A DNA stretch of 37,478 nt from UBA9715 sp045614225 (GTDB lineage Bacteria > Actinomycetota > Coriobacteriia > Coriobacteriales > Eggerthellaceae), in the NCBI GenBank assembly GCA_045614225.1, contig JAZLCO010000123.1, positions 1 to 37,478 of the forward strand, written 5' to 3'. The first letter of the stretch is position 1, and each line of letters begins with the position of its first letter. Below the pieces are notes generated by a model. That model was not told where the DNA came from, did not search any database, and saw only the letters and a list, made by a program, of their open reading frames with translations. Made by a program: the position numbers and the translations under genes. Shown in pieces: positions 23,031 to 30,945 of this stretch.

Positions 23031-23980
23031 AGCTTTCGAAAGACACACGCCCCAACGGCGTCACCGATAAAGAATCCGCGCAGCTCATTGCTGAAGCGCT
23101 GCCATGGATCAAGAACATCACAGGAAAGACGATCGTCATCAAATACGGTGGAGCGGCCATGGTCGATCCCAAGCTGCGTGCAGATGTCATGAGCGACATC
23201 GTGCTTCTCAAGACGGTCGGCGTGAACCCCGTCATCATTCATGGTGGCGGCAAGGATATCTCGAAGGCCATGGAAGACGCTGGCATCCCGGTCGAATTCA
23301 AAGATGGCCAGCGCGTCACCACCGAAGAGGGCATGGACATCGTGCGTACCATCTTGGCCGGCAAGGTTAACCAAGAGCTTGTGCGTGCACTCAACGAGCA
23401 TGGCAACATTGCCGTGGGCGTAAACGGCGTCGATGGAGGCACGGTCATTGCCGAGCCGGTGTCGGAGGAACTGGGCCGCGTCGGCAACATCAAGCGTATC
23501 AACGGCGCCTTCCTGCAAGACCTCATCGATGCCGACTACATCCCCGTCATTGCGTCGATTGCCATTGGCAATGATGGTGGCTACTGCAACGTGAACGCCG
23601 ACGTCATGGCAGGCCAAATTGCCGCAGCCACTGGGGCAGCAAAGATTTTGTTCCTCACCGACGTAGACGGGCTGTATCTCGACTTCGACGACAAGGACAC
23701 GCTCGTTTCGCAACTCTCGCTCGAAGAGGCGCGCGAGCTCATCGATAGTGGCACGTTGTCTTCGGGGATGATTCCCAAATTGCGTTCGTGTGTGGCAGCG
23801 CTCGAAGGGGGAGTGCCGAGTGCCTACATCGTGAACGGCACCATCCCTCATGCGATTCTGCTCGAAATGCTCACGTTGTCCGGCGTTGGCACTGCCGTCT
23901 ATGCCGACAGCGAAGATGCCGTGAACGCAGCTCGTGGCCCCATTGGCAACTTTGCCTCGAAGCTTCTGGAAAACAAGTAA
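23027..23980 (+). CDS. argB: Acetylglutamate kinase
   Basis: The 317-residue amino-acid kinase phosphorylates N-acetylglutamate. The ATP and substrate motifs are clear: KTIVIKYGGAAM (about 34-45), VIIHGGGKDIS, and LTDVDGLYLD late in the protein. The extra N-terminal helix (first 25 or so residues, ESAQLIAEALPWIKNITGK) is the feature that gives hexameric, arginine-inhibited enzymes in other bacteria, so feedback inhibition by arginine is likely. Its ATG overlaps the argJ stop, coupling translation. Confidence 0.95.
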   Translation: MKLSKDTRPNGVTDKESAQLIAEALPWIKNITGKTIVIKYGGAAMVDPKLRADVMSDIVLLKTVGVNPVIIHGGGKDISKAMEDAGIPVEFKDGQRVTTEEGMDIVRTILAGKVNQELVRALNEHGNIAVGVNGVDGGTVIAEPVSEELGRVGNIKRINGAFLQDLIDADYIPVIASIAIGNDGGYCNVNADVMAGQIAAATGAAKILFLTDVDGLYLDFDDKDTLVSQLSLEEARELIDSGTLSSGMIPKLRSCVAALEGGVPSAYIVNGTIPHAILLEMLTLSGVGTAVYADSEDAVNAARGPIGNFASKLLENK

Positions 23981-23984
23981 AGCT

Positions 23985-24012
23985 AGCAAAGGGAGACGGT
24001 TCCTTTTTTGCT
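23985..24012. repeat. Palindromic hairpin, family copy 6 (argB-argD gap)
   Basis: The arms 23985-23987 and 24010-24012 pair, and 23988-23994 pair with 24000-24006 with a 3-nt bulge of T on the right. The minus-strand core reads AAAAGGAACCGTCTCCCTTT. The T-rich right side could make it a partial terminator inside the operon. Confidence 0.6.
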
Positions 24013-24037
24013 GGTTCGTGATAGATCGGAGCAAGCG

Positions 24038-25270
24038 ATGACTCTTGAACAACAGCAGAAACTTGAAGAAACCTATGTCATGCATACGTTCGGCCGCAAG
24101 CCGGTCGAGTTCGTGCGGGGCGAGGGCATGCGTTTGTGGGATGACGAGGGCAAGGAATACCTCGATTTTCTCAGCGGCATCGGCGTCGTCAGCCTCGGGC
24201 ATTGCCACCCGGCGCTCGTGAAAGCGCTGCAGGATCAGGCTGCCAAGCTCATGCATGTGAGCAACTATTATTACATCGAGGGCAGGGGTGAGCTGGCCAA
24301 GAAGATTAACGACTTGCTGAAGATGAACTTGTCCTGCGCTCACGCGGAGGATTGGCAGACGTTCTTTGCGAATTCGGGCGCTGAGGCCAACGAGTGCGCC
24401 ATCAAGATGGCGCGCCTGTATGCGCGTCGCCAGCAGGAAGCGGCAGGTTCTGAGAAGCGTCCACAGCTGATCATCACGCTGGAGCGTAGCTTCCACGGGC
24501 GCACCTGCGAGACGCTTGCCGCCACGGCGCAGCCCGTGAAGCAGGAGGCGTTCAGCCCGCTGCCCACCGAAAAGCTCTACGTTCCCGTTCCTGCAAATGA
24601 TATCGAAGCGCTCGAGCAAACGTTTGCCGAAATGGGTGACGAGATCTGCGGAATGCTAATTGAACCTGTTCAGGGTGAATGCGGCGTGTACCCATGCACT
24701 GGGGAGTATCTGAAGGCGGCCCGCCGTCTAACCAAGGAGTACGGCGCCGTGCTCATGTTCGACGAAGTGCAATGCGGTATGTATCGCTGCGGGACGCCGT
24801 TTGCGTTCCAGCAATCCGATGTGATGCCCGATATCGTCACTATGGCAAAGGGCATTGCCGGGGGCGTTCCCATGGGCGCCTGTGCGGCGCGGACCAGCGT
24901 GGCAAAAGTGTTCGAGCCCGGTATCCATGGTTCAACATTTGGAGGTAGCTGCCTGGCTATCACGGCGGCCAACACGGTACTTGACACCATTGCGGCCGAG
25001 GGCATTGCCGACAGCGTCACCAAGGTGGGAGCCTATTTCCGCGTGCGGCTTGCCGAGTTGTCGCAGGTCGTGGAAGTTCGCGGGATGGGTCTCATGGTGG
25101 CCGTCGATTTGGCTGACGGCATCGACGCAAACGCTGTCGTGCTCGCTGGTCTGGAAGCGGGCTTGGTCTTCAACGCTACCGGTCCGCATACCTTGCGTTT
25201 CCTGCCTCCGCTCGTTTGCACGCAAAGCGATGTCGATTCCCTCATCGCGCGATTGAGCGAGCTGCTGTAG
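24038..25270 (+). CDS. argD: Acetylornithine aminotransferase
   Basis: The 410-residue class III PLP aminotransferase makes N-acetylornithine from the semialdehyde with glutamate as donor. It shows FLSGIGVVSLGHCHPALVKAL, the NSGAEANECAIKMAR box, FHGRT, FDEVQCGMYRCG, and the PLP lysine Lys271 in MAKGIAGGVPMGA. GGAG at 24028-24031 fixes the start at 24038; an upstream TTG at 24008 lies in the hairpin. It could also serve in lysine synthesis (succinyl-DAP), as ArgD does in E. coli. argG follows after 59 bp; argF, expected next in many arg clusters, is missing. Confidence 0.93.
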   Translation: MTLEQQQKLEETYVMHTFGRKPVEFVRGEGMRLWDDEGKEYLDFLSGIGVVSLGHCHPALVKALQDQAAKLMHVSNYYYIEGRGELAKKINDLLKMNLSCAHAEDWQTFFANSGAEANECAIKMARLYARRQQEAAGSEKRPQLIITLERSFHGRTCETLAATAQPVKQEAFSPLPTEKLYVPVPANDIEALEQTFAEMGDEICGMLIEPVQGECGVYPCTGEYLKAARRLTKEYGAVLMFDEVQCGMYRCGTPFAFQQSDVMPDIVTMAKGIAGGVPMGACAARTSVAKVFEPGIHGSTFGGSCLAITAANTVLDTIAAEGIADSVTKVGAYFRVRLAELSQVVEVRGMGLMVAVDLADGIDANAVVLAGLEAGLVFNATGPHTLRFLPPLVCTQSDVDSLIARLSELL

Positions 25271-25329
25271 AATATCGGTTACGTCTCTTTGCCGTGATAA
25301 AGCACGGTTGGATCAAATAGGAGGAAAAC

Positions 25330-26547
25330 ATGACAGATAGGGAAAAGGTCGTACTTGCATATTCGGGCGGCCTCGACACGTCCATTTGCATCAAATGGCT
25401 CATGGACGAGCACAACATGGACGTCATCGCCGTCGTCGGCGAGGTTGGTCAGGAGCACGAAGGTCTCGAGGCTGTTCGCCAGAAGGCCTTGCGCACCGGC
25501 GCCATCGAGGCATATGTCGTTGACATGCGCGAAGAGCTTGTCGACGAGTACCTGACCGATGCCATCCGTGCAAATGCTCTTTACGAAAACAAGTACCCGC
25601 TGCTCAGCGCTCTTACGCGCCCTGTCATCTCCAAGCATCTCGTGCGCATCGCTCACGAGCATGGTGCGAAATACATCGCGCATGGTTGCACGGGCAAGGG
25701 CAACGATCAGGTCCGTTTCGAGACCAGCGTCTGGCTGCTCGATCCGTCCATCAAGATCATCGCTCCTGTACGCGAGTGGCCGTTCAAGACTCGTCCCGAG
25801 GAAATCGAGTGGGCTGCCCAGCATGGCATCGACGTGCCCGTCACCAATGCCAAGCCGTATTCCATCGACGACAACCTGTGGGGTCGCGCTATCGAGTGTG
25901 GCGTGCTCGAAGATCCATGGAACGAGCCGCCCGAGGATATCTACACGATGACCGATTCTCCTGAGAACGCTCCCGACAAAGCCGAATACGTCGAAATCGG
26001 CTTCGAGGCGGGCGTCCCCGTTTCTCTCGACGGCCAGCAGATGAGCTACATCGACATCATCTACAAGCTCAACGAGATTGCAGGTCGCAACGGCTATGGC
26101 CGCATCGATATGATCGAGAACCGTCTTGTGGGTGTTAAGAGCCGCGAATGCTACGAACAGCCTGCTGCCCTCACGCTCATCACGGCGCACAAGGCGCTTG
26201 AAGATATGTGCCTCGAGCGCGAAGTGCTGCACTACAAGCTCGGCATCGAGCATAAATGGGCTGAAGTTGTCTACTACGGTCAGTGGTTCGCTCCGTTGAA
26301 GATGGCTCTCGATGGCTTCATCAAGGCAACGCAGACGCATGTCACCGGTACGGTGCGCGTCAAGTTCTACAAGGGCACTTGCACGGTCGTTGGCCGCAAG
26401 TCCGATTACTCGGTTTACGACTACGCATTGGCCACCTACGACAAGGGCGATACCTTCAACCACGAATCGTCTGCTGGCTTCATCGAGCTGTTTGCTCTGC
26501 CTGCAAAGACGTGGGCTCAGAACCGTCAGCTCAACGCCGACAAATAG
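25330..26547 (+). CDS. argG: Argininosuccinate synthase
   Basis: A 405-residue ATP-dependent ligase joining citrulline and aspartate. The N-terminal nucleotide motif AYSGGLDTSI is at residues 10-19. Also visible are the ARGAT-like citrulline region altered to AHGCTGKGNDQVRFE, PVREW, and DNLWGRAIECG. Length is normal. AGGAGG before the ATG is a consensus ribosome site. A small CCGTG/CACGG stem lies in the 59-bp gap before it. Citrulline must come from an ArgF encoded elsewhere, or from arginine deiminase activity. Confidence 0.95.
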   Translation: MTDREKVVLAYSGGLDTSICIKWLMDEHNMDVIAVVGEVGQEHEGLEAVRQKALRTGAIEAYVVDMREELVDEYLTDAIRANALYENKYPLLSALTRPVISKHLVRIAHEHGAKYIAHGCTGKGNDQVRFETSVWLLDPSIKIIAPVREWPFKTRPEEIEWAAQHGIDVPVTNAKPYSIDDNLWGRAIECGVLEDPWNEPPEDIYTMTDSPENAPDKAEYVEIGFEAGVPVSLDGQQMSYIDIIYKLNEIAGRNGYGRIDMIENRLVGVKSRECYEQPAALTLITAHKALEDMCLEREVLHYKLGIEHKWAEVVYYGQWFAPLKMALDGFIKATQTHVTGTVRVKFYKGTCTVVGRKSDYSVYDYALATYDKGDTFNHESSAGFIELFALPAKTWAQNRQLNADK

Positions 26548-26571
26548 CGGCAAAGAAAAGACCAATTATGA

Positions 26572-26598
26572 CGCGACCCGGGCTCGACCTGGGTCGCG
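26572..26598 (+). repeat. Hairpin in the argG-argH gap
   Basis: 26572-26582 pair with 26588-26598 (11 bp, one G-T) around CTCGA. It is GC-rich with no T-run, so it may process or tune the mRNA between argG and argH rather than stop it. It does not share the GGRACC core of the dispersed hairpins. Confidence 0.55.
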
Positions 26599-26619
26599 CC
26601 GTTAGAAACGAGGGAGTTT

Positions 26620-28023
26620 ATGGCACTGTGGTCAGGCCGTTTCACCGAAAACGTGAGCGAATTCACGCAAAGATTCGGCGCATCGTTGCCAATTGACAAG
26701 CAGCTGTACGCCCAGGATATCGCTGGTTCGAAAGCCCATGCACGTATGCTCGGCGAGCAGGGCGTGATCAGCAAGGAAGATGCCCAGGCGATTCGCGACG
26801 GGCTCGACCGCATTCAGCAGCGCATCGAAGCGGGCGAGTTCGAGTTTGACATCAACGATGAAGACATTCATATGTCCATCGAGAAAGCCCTCATTGCGGA
26901 TATCGGAGAGGCGGGCGCTCGCTTGCACACAGGTCGTTCGCGAAACGATCAGGTCGTCACTGACACGCACCTTTTCGCCAAGCAACGTTGCACCGATCTC
27001 ATGCATGCCAATCTCGAATTACGCCGCGCTCTCGTCGACCAGGCAAACAAGCATTTCGACGTCGTACTGCCCGGTTACACGCATATGCAACATGCACAGC
27101 CGATTTTCCTTTCGCATCATTTGCTCGCGTACGTATGGATGCTCGGCCGCGATTTCAAGCGCTTGGCGGCGGCTCGCGATGCTGCTGATGTCAACCCGCT
27201 TGGTTCGGCTGCTCTGGCAGGAACAACGTACCCGCTCGACCGCCACATGACGGCTGACGAGCTCGGTTTCGCGTCGGTCACACCCAATTCCCTCGATGCT
27301 GTGTCCGATCGCGATTTCTTGCTCGATCTCTCGTATGCTGCCAGCGTTTCGTGCGTGCATCTGTCGCGACTGGCAGAAGAGATTGTGCTGTGGTCGACAT
27401 CCGAATTCGGATTCATTACGCTGTCCGACTCGTTCTCGACTGGGTCGTCAATCATGCCGCAGAAGAAGAACCCCGATTTTGCAGAGCTCATTCGCGGCAA
27501 AACAGGTCGAGTGGTCGGCGATTTGGTAGCGCTGCTTGTGACGATGAAAGCCCTCCCGCTGGCCTACAACAAAGACTTGCAGGAAGACAAGGAAGGCGCC
27601 ATCGACGCTGCACGTACACTCGAAGATTGCTACACCTGTATGGCGGGCATGATCTCGACGATGACCGTGAACGAACAGGCGATGGAGCATCAGGTTGGCA
27701 AGGGCTACCTGGCCGCAACTGATTTGGCAGATTACTTGGTCAAAAAAGGTTTGCCGTTCAGGCGGGCCCACGAAGTTGTCGGTCATCTCGTGTTGTTGTG
27801 CGAACAGCGTGGCGGCTGCCGATTTGAAGACCTGTCACTCTACGATTTCAAGAACGAGAGCGATCTGTTCGAGCCCGATGTTATCGAGTTGCTCGATTCC
27901 CGGGTTATTGCCGACGCGCGCACGACCGAGGGCGGTACGGGCCGTGCCGCCATTCGTGAGCAAATGGCGCTCGTTGAGCAAACGATGGAAGATGACGAAC
28001 GACTTCTCGAGCAAATCGGCTAG
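26620..28023 (+). CDS. argH: Argininosuccinate lyase
   Basis: The 467-residue lyase of the fumarase/aspartase superfamily splits argininosuccinate to arginine and fumarate, the last step of the pathway. It has ALWSGRF at the start, HTGRSRNDQV near residue 103, the GYTHMQHAQP box, and the superfamily signature GSSIMPQKKNPD near residues 275-286, which holds the catalytic serine loop. GAGGGAG before the ATG supports the start. This closes the arginine block. Confidence 0.96.
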   Translation: MALWSGRFTENVSEFTQRFGASLPIDKQLYAQDIAGSKAHARMLGEQGVISKEDAQAIRDGLDRIQQRIEAGEFEFDINDEDIHMSIEKALIADIGEAGARLHTGRSRNDQVVTDTHLFAKQRCTDLMHANLELRRALVDQANKHFDVVLPGYTHMQHAQPIFLSHHLLAYVWMLGRDFKRLAAARDAADVNPLGSAALAGTTYPLDRHMTADELGFASVTPNSLDAVSDRDFLLDLSYAASVSCVHLSRLAEEIVLWSTSEFGFITLSDSFSTGSSIMPQKKNPDFAELIRGKTGRVVGDLVALLVTMKALPLAYNKDLQEDKEGAIDAARTLEDCYTCMAGMISTMTVNEQAMEHQVGKGYLAATDLADYLVKKGLPFRRAHEVVGHLVLLCEQRGGCRFEDLSLYDFKNESDLFEPDVIELLDSRVIADARTTEGGTGRAAIREQMALVEQTMEDDERLLEQIG

Positions 28024-28063
28024 TTGTTATTCAACGGTTTGCTTGGTACGAATTGTGGCGATG

Positions 28064-28069
28064 TACAAT
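28064..28069 (+). promoter_or_regulatory. -10 box for the first penicillin-binding protein
   Basis: TACAAT preceded by TG lies 47 bp before the GTG start at 28116. The -35 zone has TTGGTA at 15 bp, a poor spacing. Confidence 0.4.
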
Positions 28070-28115
28070 ATGCGCGGACAGGTAACGCGTTAAACGCAGT
28101 TAATGAGAGGCAAAC

Positions 28116-30179
28116 GTGAGTTCCCGTTCCATCAAGAGAAGACAAGGTGTCAATAAGAAGCGGTCGCTGGCCGGCGGCCTGAGCATTCTGGCTATCGCGC
28201 TTGCGTTCGTCGGCATGCTTGGCATTGGCGCTTGGGTGGTTCTCAGCTCATGGTTCGAAGACCTTCCCGACTACAAGAGCTCCGATGCATTCAACATTGC
28301 CATGCCTACGTATGTCTATGCGTCTGACCGCGAGACGGTCATCGCTCGATTGCAGCTCGAGTATCGTGAGCCGGTCGAAATCGGTCAGATTGATCCGAAG
28401 CTCATCAATGCCATCATTGCAGTCGAAGATGCGCGTTTCTACGAGCATTCAGGTGTTGATTACTATGGCGTTATGCGCGCACTCATCAACAACCTCACAG
28501 GTGGTCGCCTTGAAGGCGCTTCGACTATCACGCAGCAGTTCGTGCGCAACACCATTCTTGCAAATGAGATGGACGAGATTTCGATCAAGAGGAAAGTTCG
28601 CGAAGCCTATATCGCCACTCAACTTGAAGACATGTACTCGAAGGACGAAATCCTTCTCATGTATTTGAACACGGTCAACTTCGGTGCTGGCGCATACGGT
28701 GTCGAGGCTGCTGCGCATAGGTACTTCTCGAAGAGCGCCGCTGATCTGACGCTTGCAGAAGCAGCGATGATCGCGGGTCTCCCACAGTCACCGACCTATA
28801 ACGACCCGATTCAATATCCCGATCATGCTTTCGAACGTCGCAACATCGTGCTTTCACGCATGCTTGGCGAGCACATGATCACCGACGAAGAATACGAACA
28901 GGCCGTTGCAGAGCCCATTGAGCTACATCTCACGAGCATCTCTGACGACGGCCTTATCGCTTATCCGTATTTCGCGAGCTATGTGCGCTACCTGCTCTAC
29001 AACAACTATGGGTTGTCCGAGACCGATATCCTCAAGGGTGGTCTAAAGGTTTACACGACGCTTGATGTTGCAGCTCAGGAGTTTGCAGAGGAAGCTTGTG
29101 CCGACAAGCGCGCATCGCTTTACGACAGCATGGAAGTTGCGATGGCGGTTGTCGAGCCCCAGACTGGCTATGTAAAGGCGCTTGTGGGCGGCTCCGACTA
29201 CGATGCCAGCGAAGTGAATCTTGCAACCGGGCAAGGCGGCGGCGGTCGTCCGTGCGGTTCGGTGTTCAAGGTGTTCACGCTGGTTACGGCCATCAAGATG
29301 GGCATAGACCCCAACACGACCTACGTCGATTGCACGTCACCGGCAACCGTCGATGGCTATACGCTGCAGAACATCAACAATGTCAGCTACGGTACCCGCA
29401 CGTTGACGGGTGCTTTAACCGTGTCATCCAACACAGGCTTTGTGCGTCTCATCACCTCGATAGGTCCCTCTGAGGTGGCGAAGACGGCCCATGAAATGGG
29501 CATTACCAGCCCCCTATACGAAGAATCAGCTTACTCGACGCTCACGCTCGGCGTCGAAAACGTCACACCGCTTGAAATGGCAAACGCGTTTTCGACGATT
29601 GCCAATGGTGGTGTGCACCATGATTTATGCGCTATTACCACAATCGAAGACCGCCATGGCAACGTTATCGTTGACGATACCGATCCCACAGCGCGCGCAA
29701 CGCAGGTGCTCACGACAGAGCAAACTCGTGCTGTAACAGACTCCATGGAGACCGTTGTGACGAGCGGAACGGGCACGGCCGCAGCTTTGTGGAATGGCCA
29801 GCCGGTGGCGGGCAAGACGGGTACATCCGAGAATTACATGGACATCACGTTCGGCGGCATCACGCCTCATGTGTCAGCGTTCATCTGGGTGGGCGACCCT
29901 ACAAACCAATCGTCGGTTCCAACAGGGTCATGTGCCGAGGTGTTCAGGCAGTTCACGACCAACTACATGGACTATTACGGAATCACGCCCGAAGACTTCC
30001 CCTATGCCGAGTATCCCGCCTTCATGCCGTACGACGATCCAGATCGTCACATCCACAGCTCCTATGTCTACTACGAGAGCGAAGCCGAGCGCCAGGAACG
30101 CCTGAAGAAGGAAGAAGAAGAAAAGAAGAAGAAAGAAGAAGCGGAGAAGAAGAGCGCCGCCTCCGCCAGTGCCCCCTAA
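28116..30179 (+). CDS. Class A penicillin-binding protein (bifunctional)
   Basis: The 687-residue protein builds peptidoglycan by both glycan polymerisation and peptide cross-linking. A short basic cytoplasmic start and one membrane anchor (about 19-45) lead to the GT51 transglycosylase with catalytic Glu104 (VEDARFYEHSG) and EGASTITQQFVRN. The transpeptidase motifs are SVFK (Ser382), SSN (437-439) and KTGT (567-570). The last 30 residues are a Lys/Glu-rich repeat ending SAASASAP. The GTG at 28116 has GAGAGG just upstream. A second class A PBP of the same build faces it from 32988, with a lipoprotein gene between. Confidence 0.93.
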   Translation: MSSRSIKRRQGVNKKRSLAGGLSILAIALAFVGMLGIGAWVVLSSWFEDLPDYKSSDAFNIAMPTYVYASDRETVIARLQLEYREPVEIGQIDPKLINAIIAVEDARFYEHSGVDYYGVMRALINNLTGGRLEGASTITQQFVRNTILANEMDEISIKRKVREAYIATQLEDMYSKDEILLMYLNTVNFGAGAYGVEAAAHRYFSKSAADLTLAEAAMIAGLPQSPTYNDPIQYPDHAFERRNIVLSRMLGEHMITDEEYEQAVAEPIELHLTSISDDGLIAYPYFASYVRYLLYNNYGLSETDILKGGLKVYTTLDVAAQEFAEEACADKRASLYDSMEVAMAVVEPQTGYVKALVGGSDYDASEVNLATGQGGGGRPCGSVFKVFTLVTAIKMGIDPNTTYVDCTSPATVDGYTLQNINNVSYGTRTLTGALTVSSNTGFVRLITSIGPSEVAKTAHEMGITSPLYEESAYSTLTLGVENVTPLEMANAFSTIANGGVHHDLCAITTIEDRHGNVIVDDTDPTARATQVLTTEQTRAVTDSMETVVTSGTGTAAALWNGQPVAGKTGTSENYMDITFGGITPHVSAFIWVGDPTNQSSVPTGSCAEVFRQFTTNYMDYYGITPEDFPYAEYPAFMPYDDPDRHIHSSYVYYESEAERQERLKKEEEEKKKKEEAEKKSAASASAP

Positions 30180-30209
30180 TCCCAGCAACAACGATGCATG
30201 TTCTCTGCC

Positions 30210-30239
30210 TTGCGAGAAGGTAACAGGACGGAGTATTCC
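30210..30239 (+). promoter_or_regulatory. Candidate promoter of the lipoprotein gene
   Basis: TTGCGA (30210-30215) and TATTCC (30234-30239) stand 18 bp apart. The -10 is weak. It lies in the 163-bp gap after the PBP stop. Confidence 0.3.
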
Positions 30240-30342
30240 TATGCGTTTTCGCATGGTTTACGGTTGTTCGCCGTCAAACGATGATAAGGTTGATGCGAAA
30301 ATCGATAGTAACCAGCATCCGATGATTCGAGGAGTCCAATAC

Positions 30343-30837
30343 ATGAAGAGCGGTGTTATTGCAAAAATCGCTTCTACAACCTGCGTCGCTGCGCTTGCAG
30401 CATGTTTGATGACGGGCTGCTTTGGCGGTCCGGCGGCAACGATGAACGAAGAGCAGCAAGCTAATCGTGCTTATATGTCGCAAGTCAACCAAACGATGGA
30501 AGAGCTTGATAGCAGTCTTGACGGCTTTGTCGACGCCGTCTCGCGTGGCGATGTCGTCAACATGCGCTCCCAAGCAGATAACGCATACAAGACGCTTGAC
30601 AAGCTCGAAAGCATCGAAGTGCCCGATGCTATGGCAGATATCCAGGAGAGTTATGTCGAAGGCACTTCGAAATTGCGCGAGGCGCTTGATGGGTATATCG
30701 AACTTTACACGGACGCAAGCAACCCCGGCTTTGATTGGTCGGGATACGACAAGCGCATAGCTGAGATTCAGAAGCTTTACGATGATGGCGTCGCTGCACT
30801 TGAGGCTGGCGACGAAGCTGCAGCTCAAAAGTCGTAA
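30343..30837 (+). CDS. Small predicted lipoprotein
   Basis: The 164-residue product starts with a classical lipoprotein signal: Lys, a hydrophobic run, then two possible lipobox cysteines, Cys21 in LAAC and Cys26 in LMTGC. The second is followed by FGG, a typical flexible start of the mature part. The mature region is alpha-helical and acidic (QTMEELDSSLDGFVDAV, KTLDKLESIEVPDAMADIQESY), suggesting a helical bundle, and has no family name I can give. GAGGAG at 30329-30334 is 8 nt from the ATG. It lies between two cell-wall synthases, so a role with them is plausible but unproven. Confidence 0.8.
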   Translation: MKSGVIAKIASTTCVAALAACLMTGCFGGPAATMNEEQQANRAYMSQVNQTMEELDSSLDGFVDAVSRGDVVNMRSQADNAYKTLDKLESIEVPDAMADIQESYVEGTSKLREALDGYIELYTDASNPGFDWSGYDKRIAEIQKLYDDGVAALEAGDEAAAQKS

Positions 30838-30868
30838 GCTCCTGTTGCATACATAAACACAGCACGAG

Positions 30869-30903
30869 AAAGCGCCCGAAGGAAATGATCCTTCGGGCGC
30901 TTT
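30869..30903. terminator. Bidirectional terminator between convergent genes
   Basis: 30869-30883 pair perfectly with 30889-30903 (15 bp, loop AATGA), flanked by A on the left and T on the right. It serves the lipoprotein gene on the plus strand and the second PBP on the minus strand. The T-tracts are short. Confidence 0.8.
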
Positions 30904-30945
30904 GCGTCTCTTGCTTGCAGTTACTGTAGTTCCTAGTTGAGCAGA

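Noticed and set aside
23018..24619. 533-codon open frame on the minus strand opposite argB and argD
   Set aside because: It mirrors the GC-rich third positions of two certain genes, has no recognisable domain and spans a gene boundary. The same holds for long antisense frames at 4772-5827, 10489-11622, 15912-17063 and 25279-26565.
30169..30342. N-terminal extension of the lipoprotein frame
   Set aside because: The frame is open, but the ATG at 30343 has a strong ribosome site and begins a proper signal peptide; an extension would bury it.
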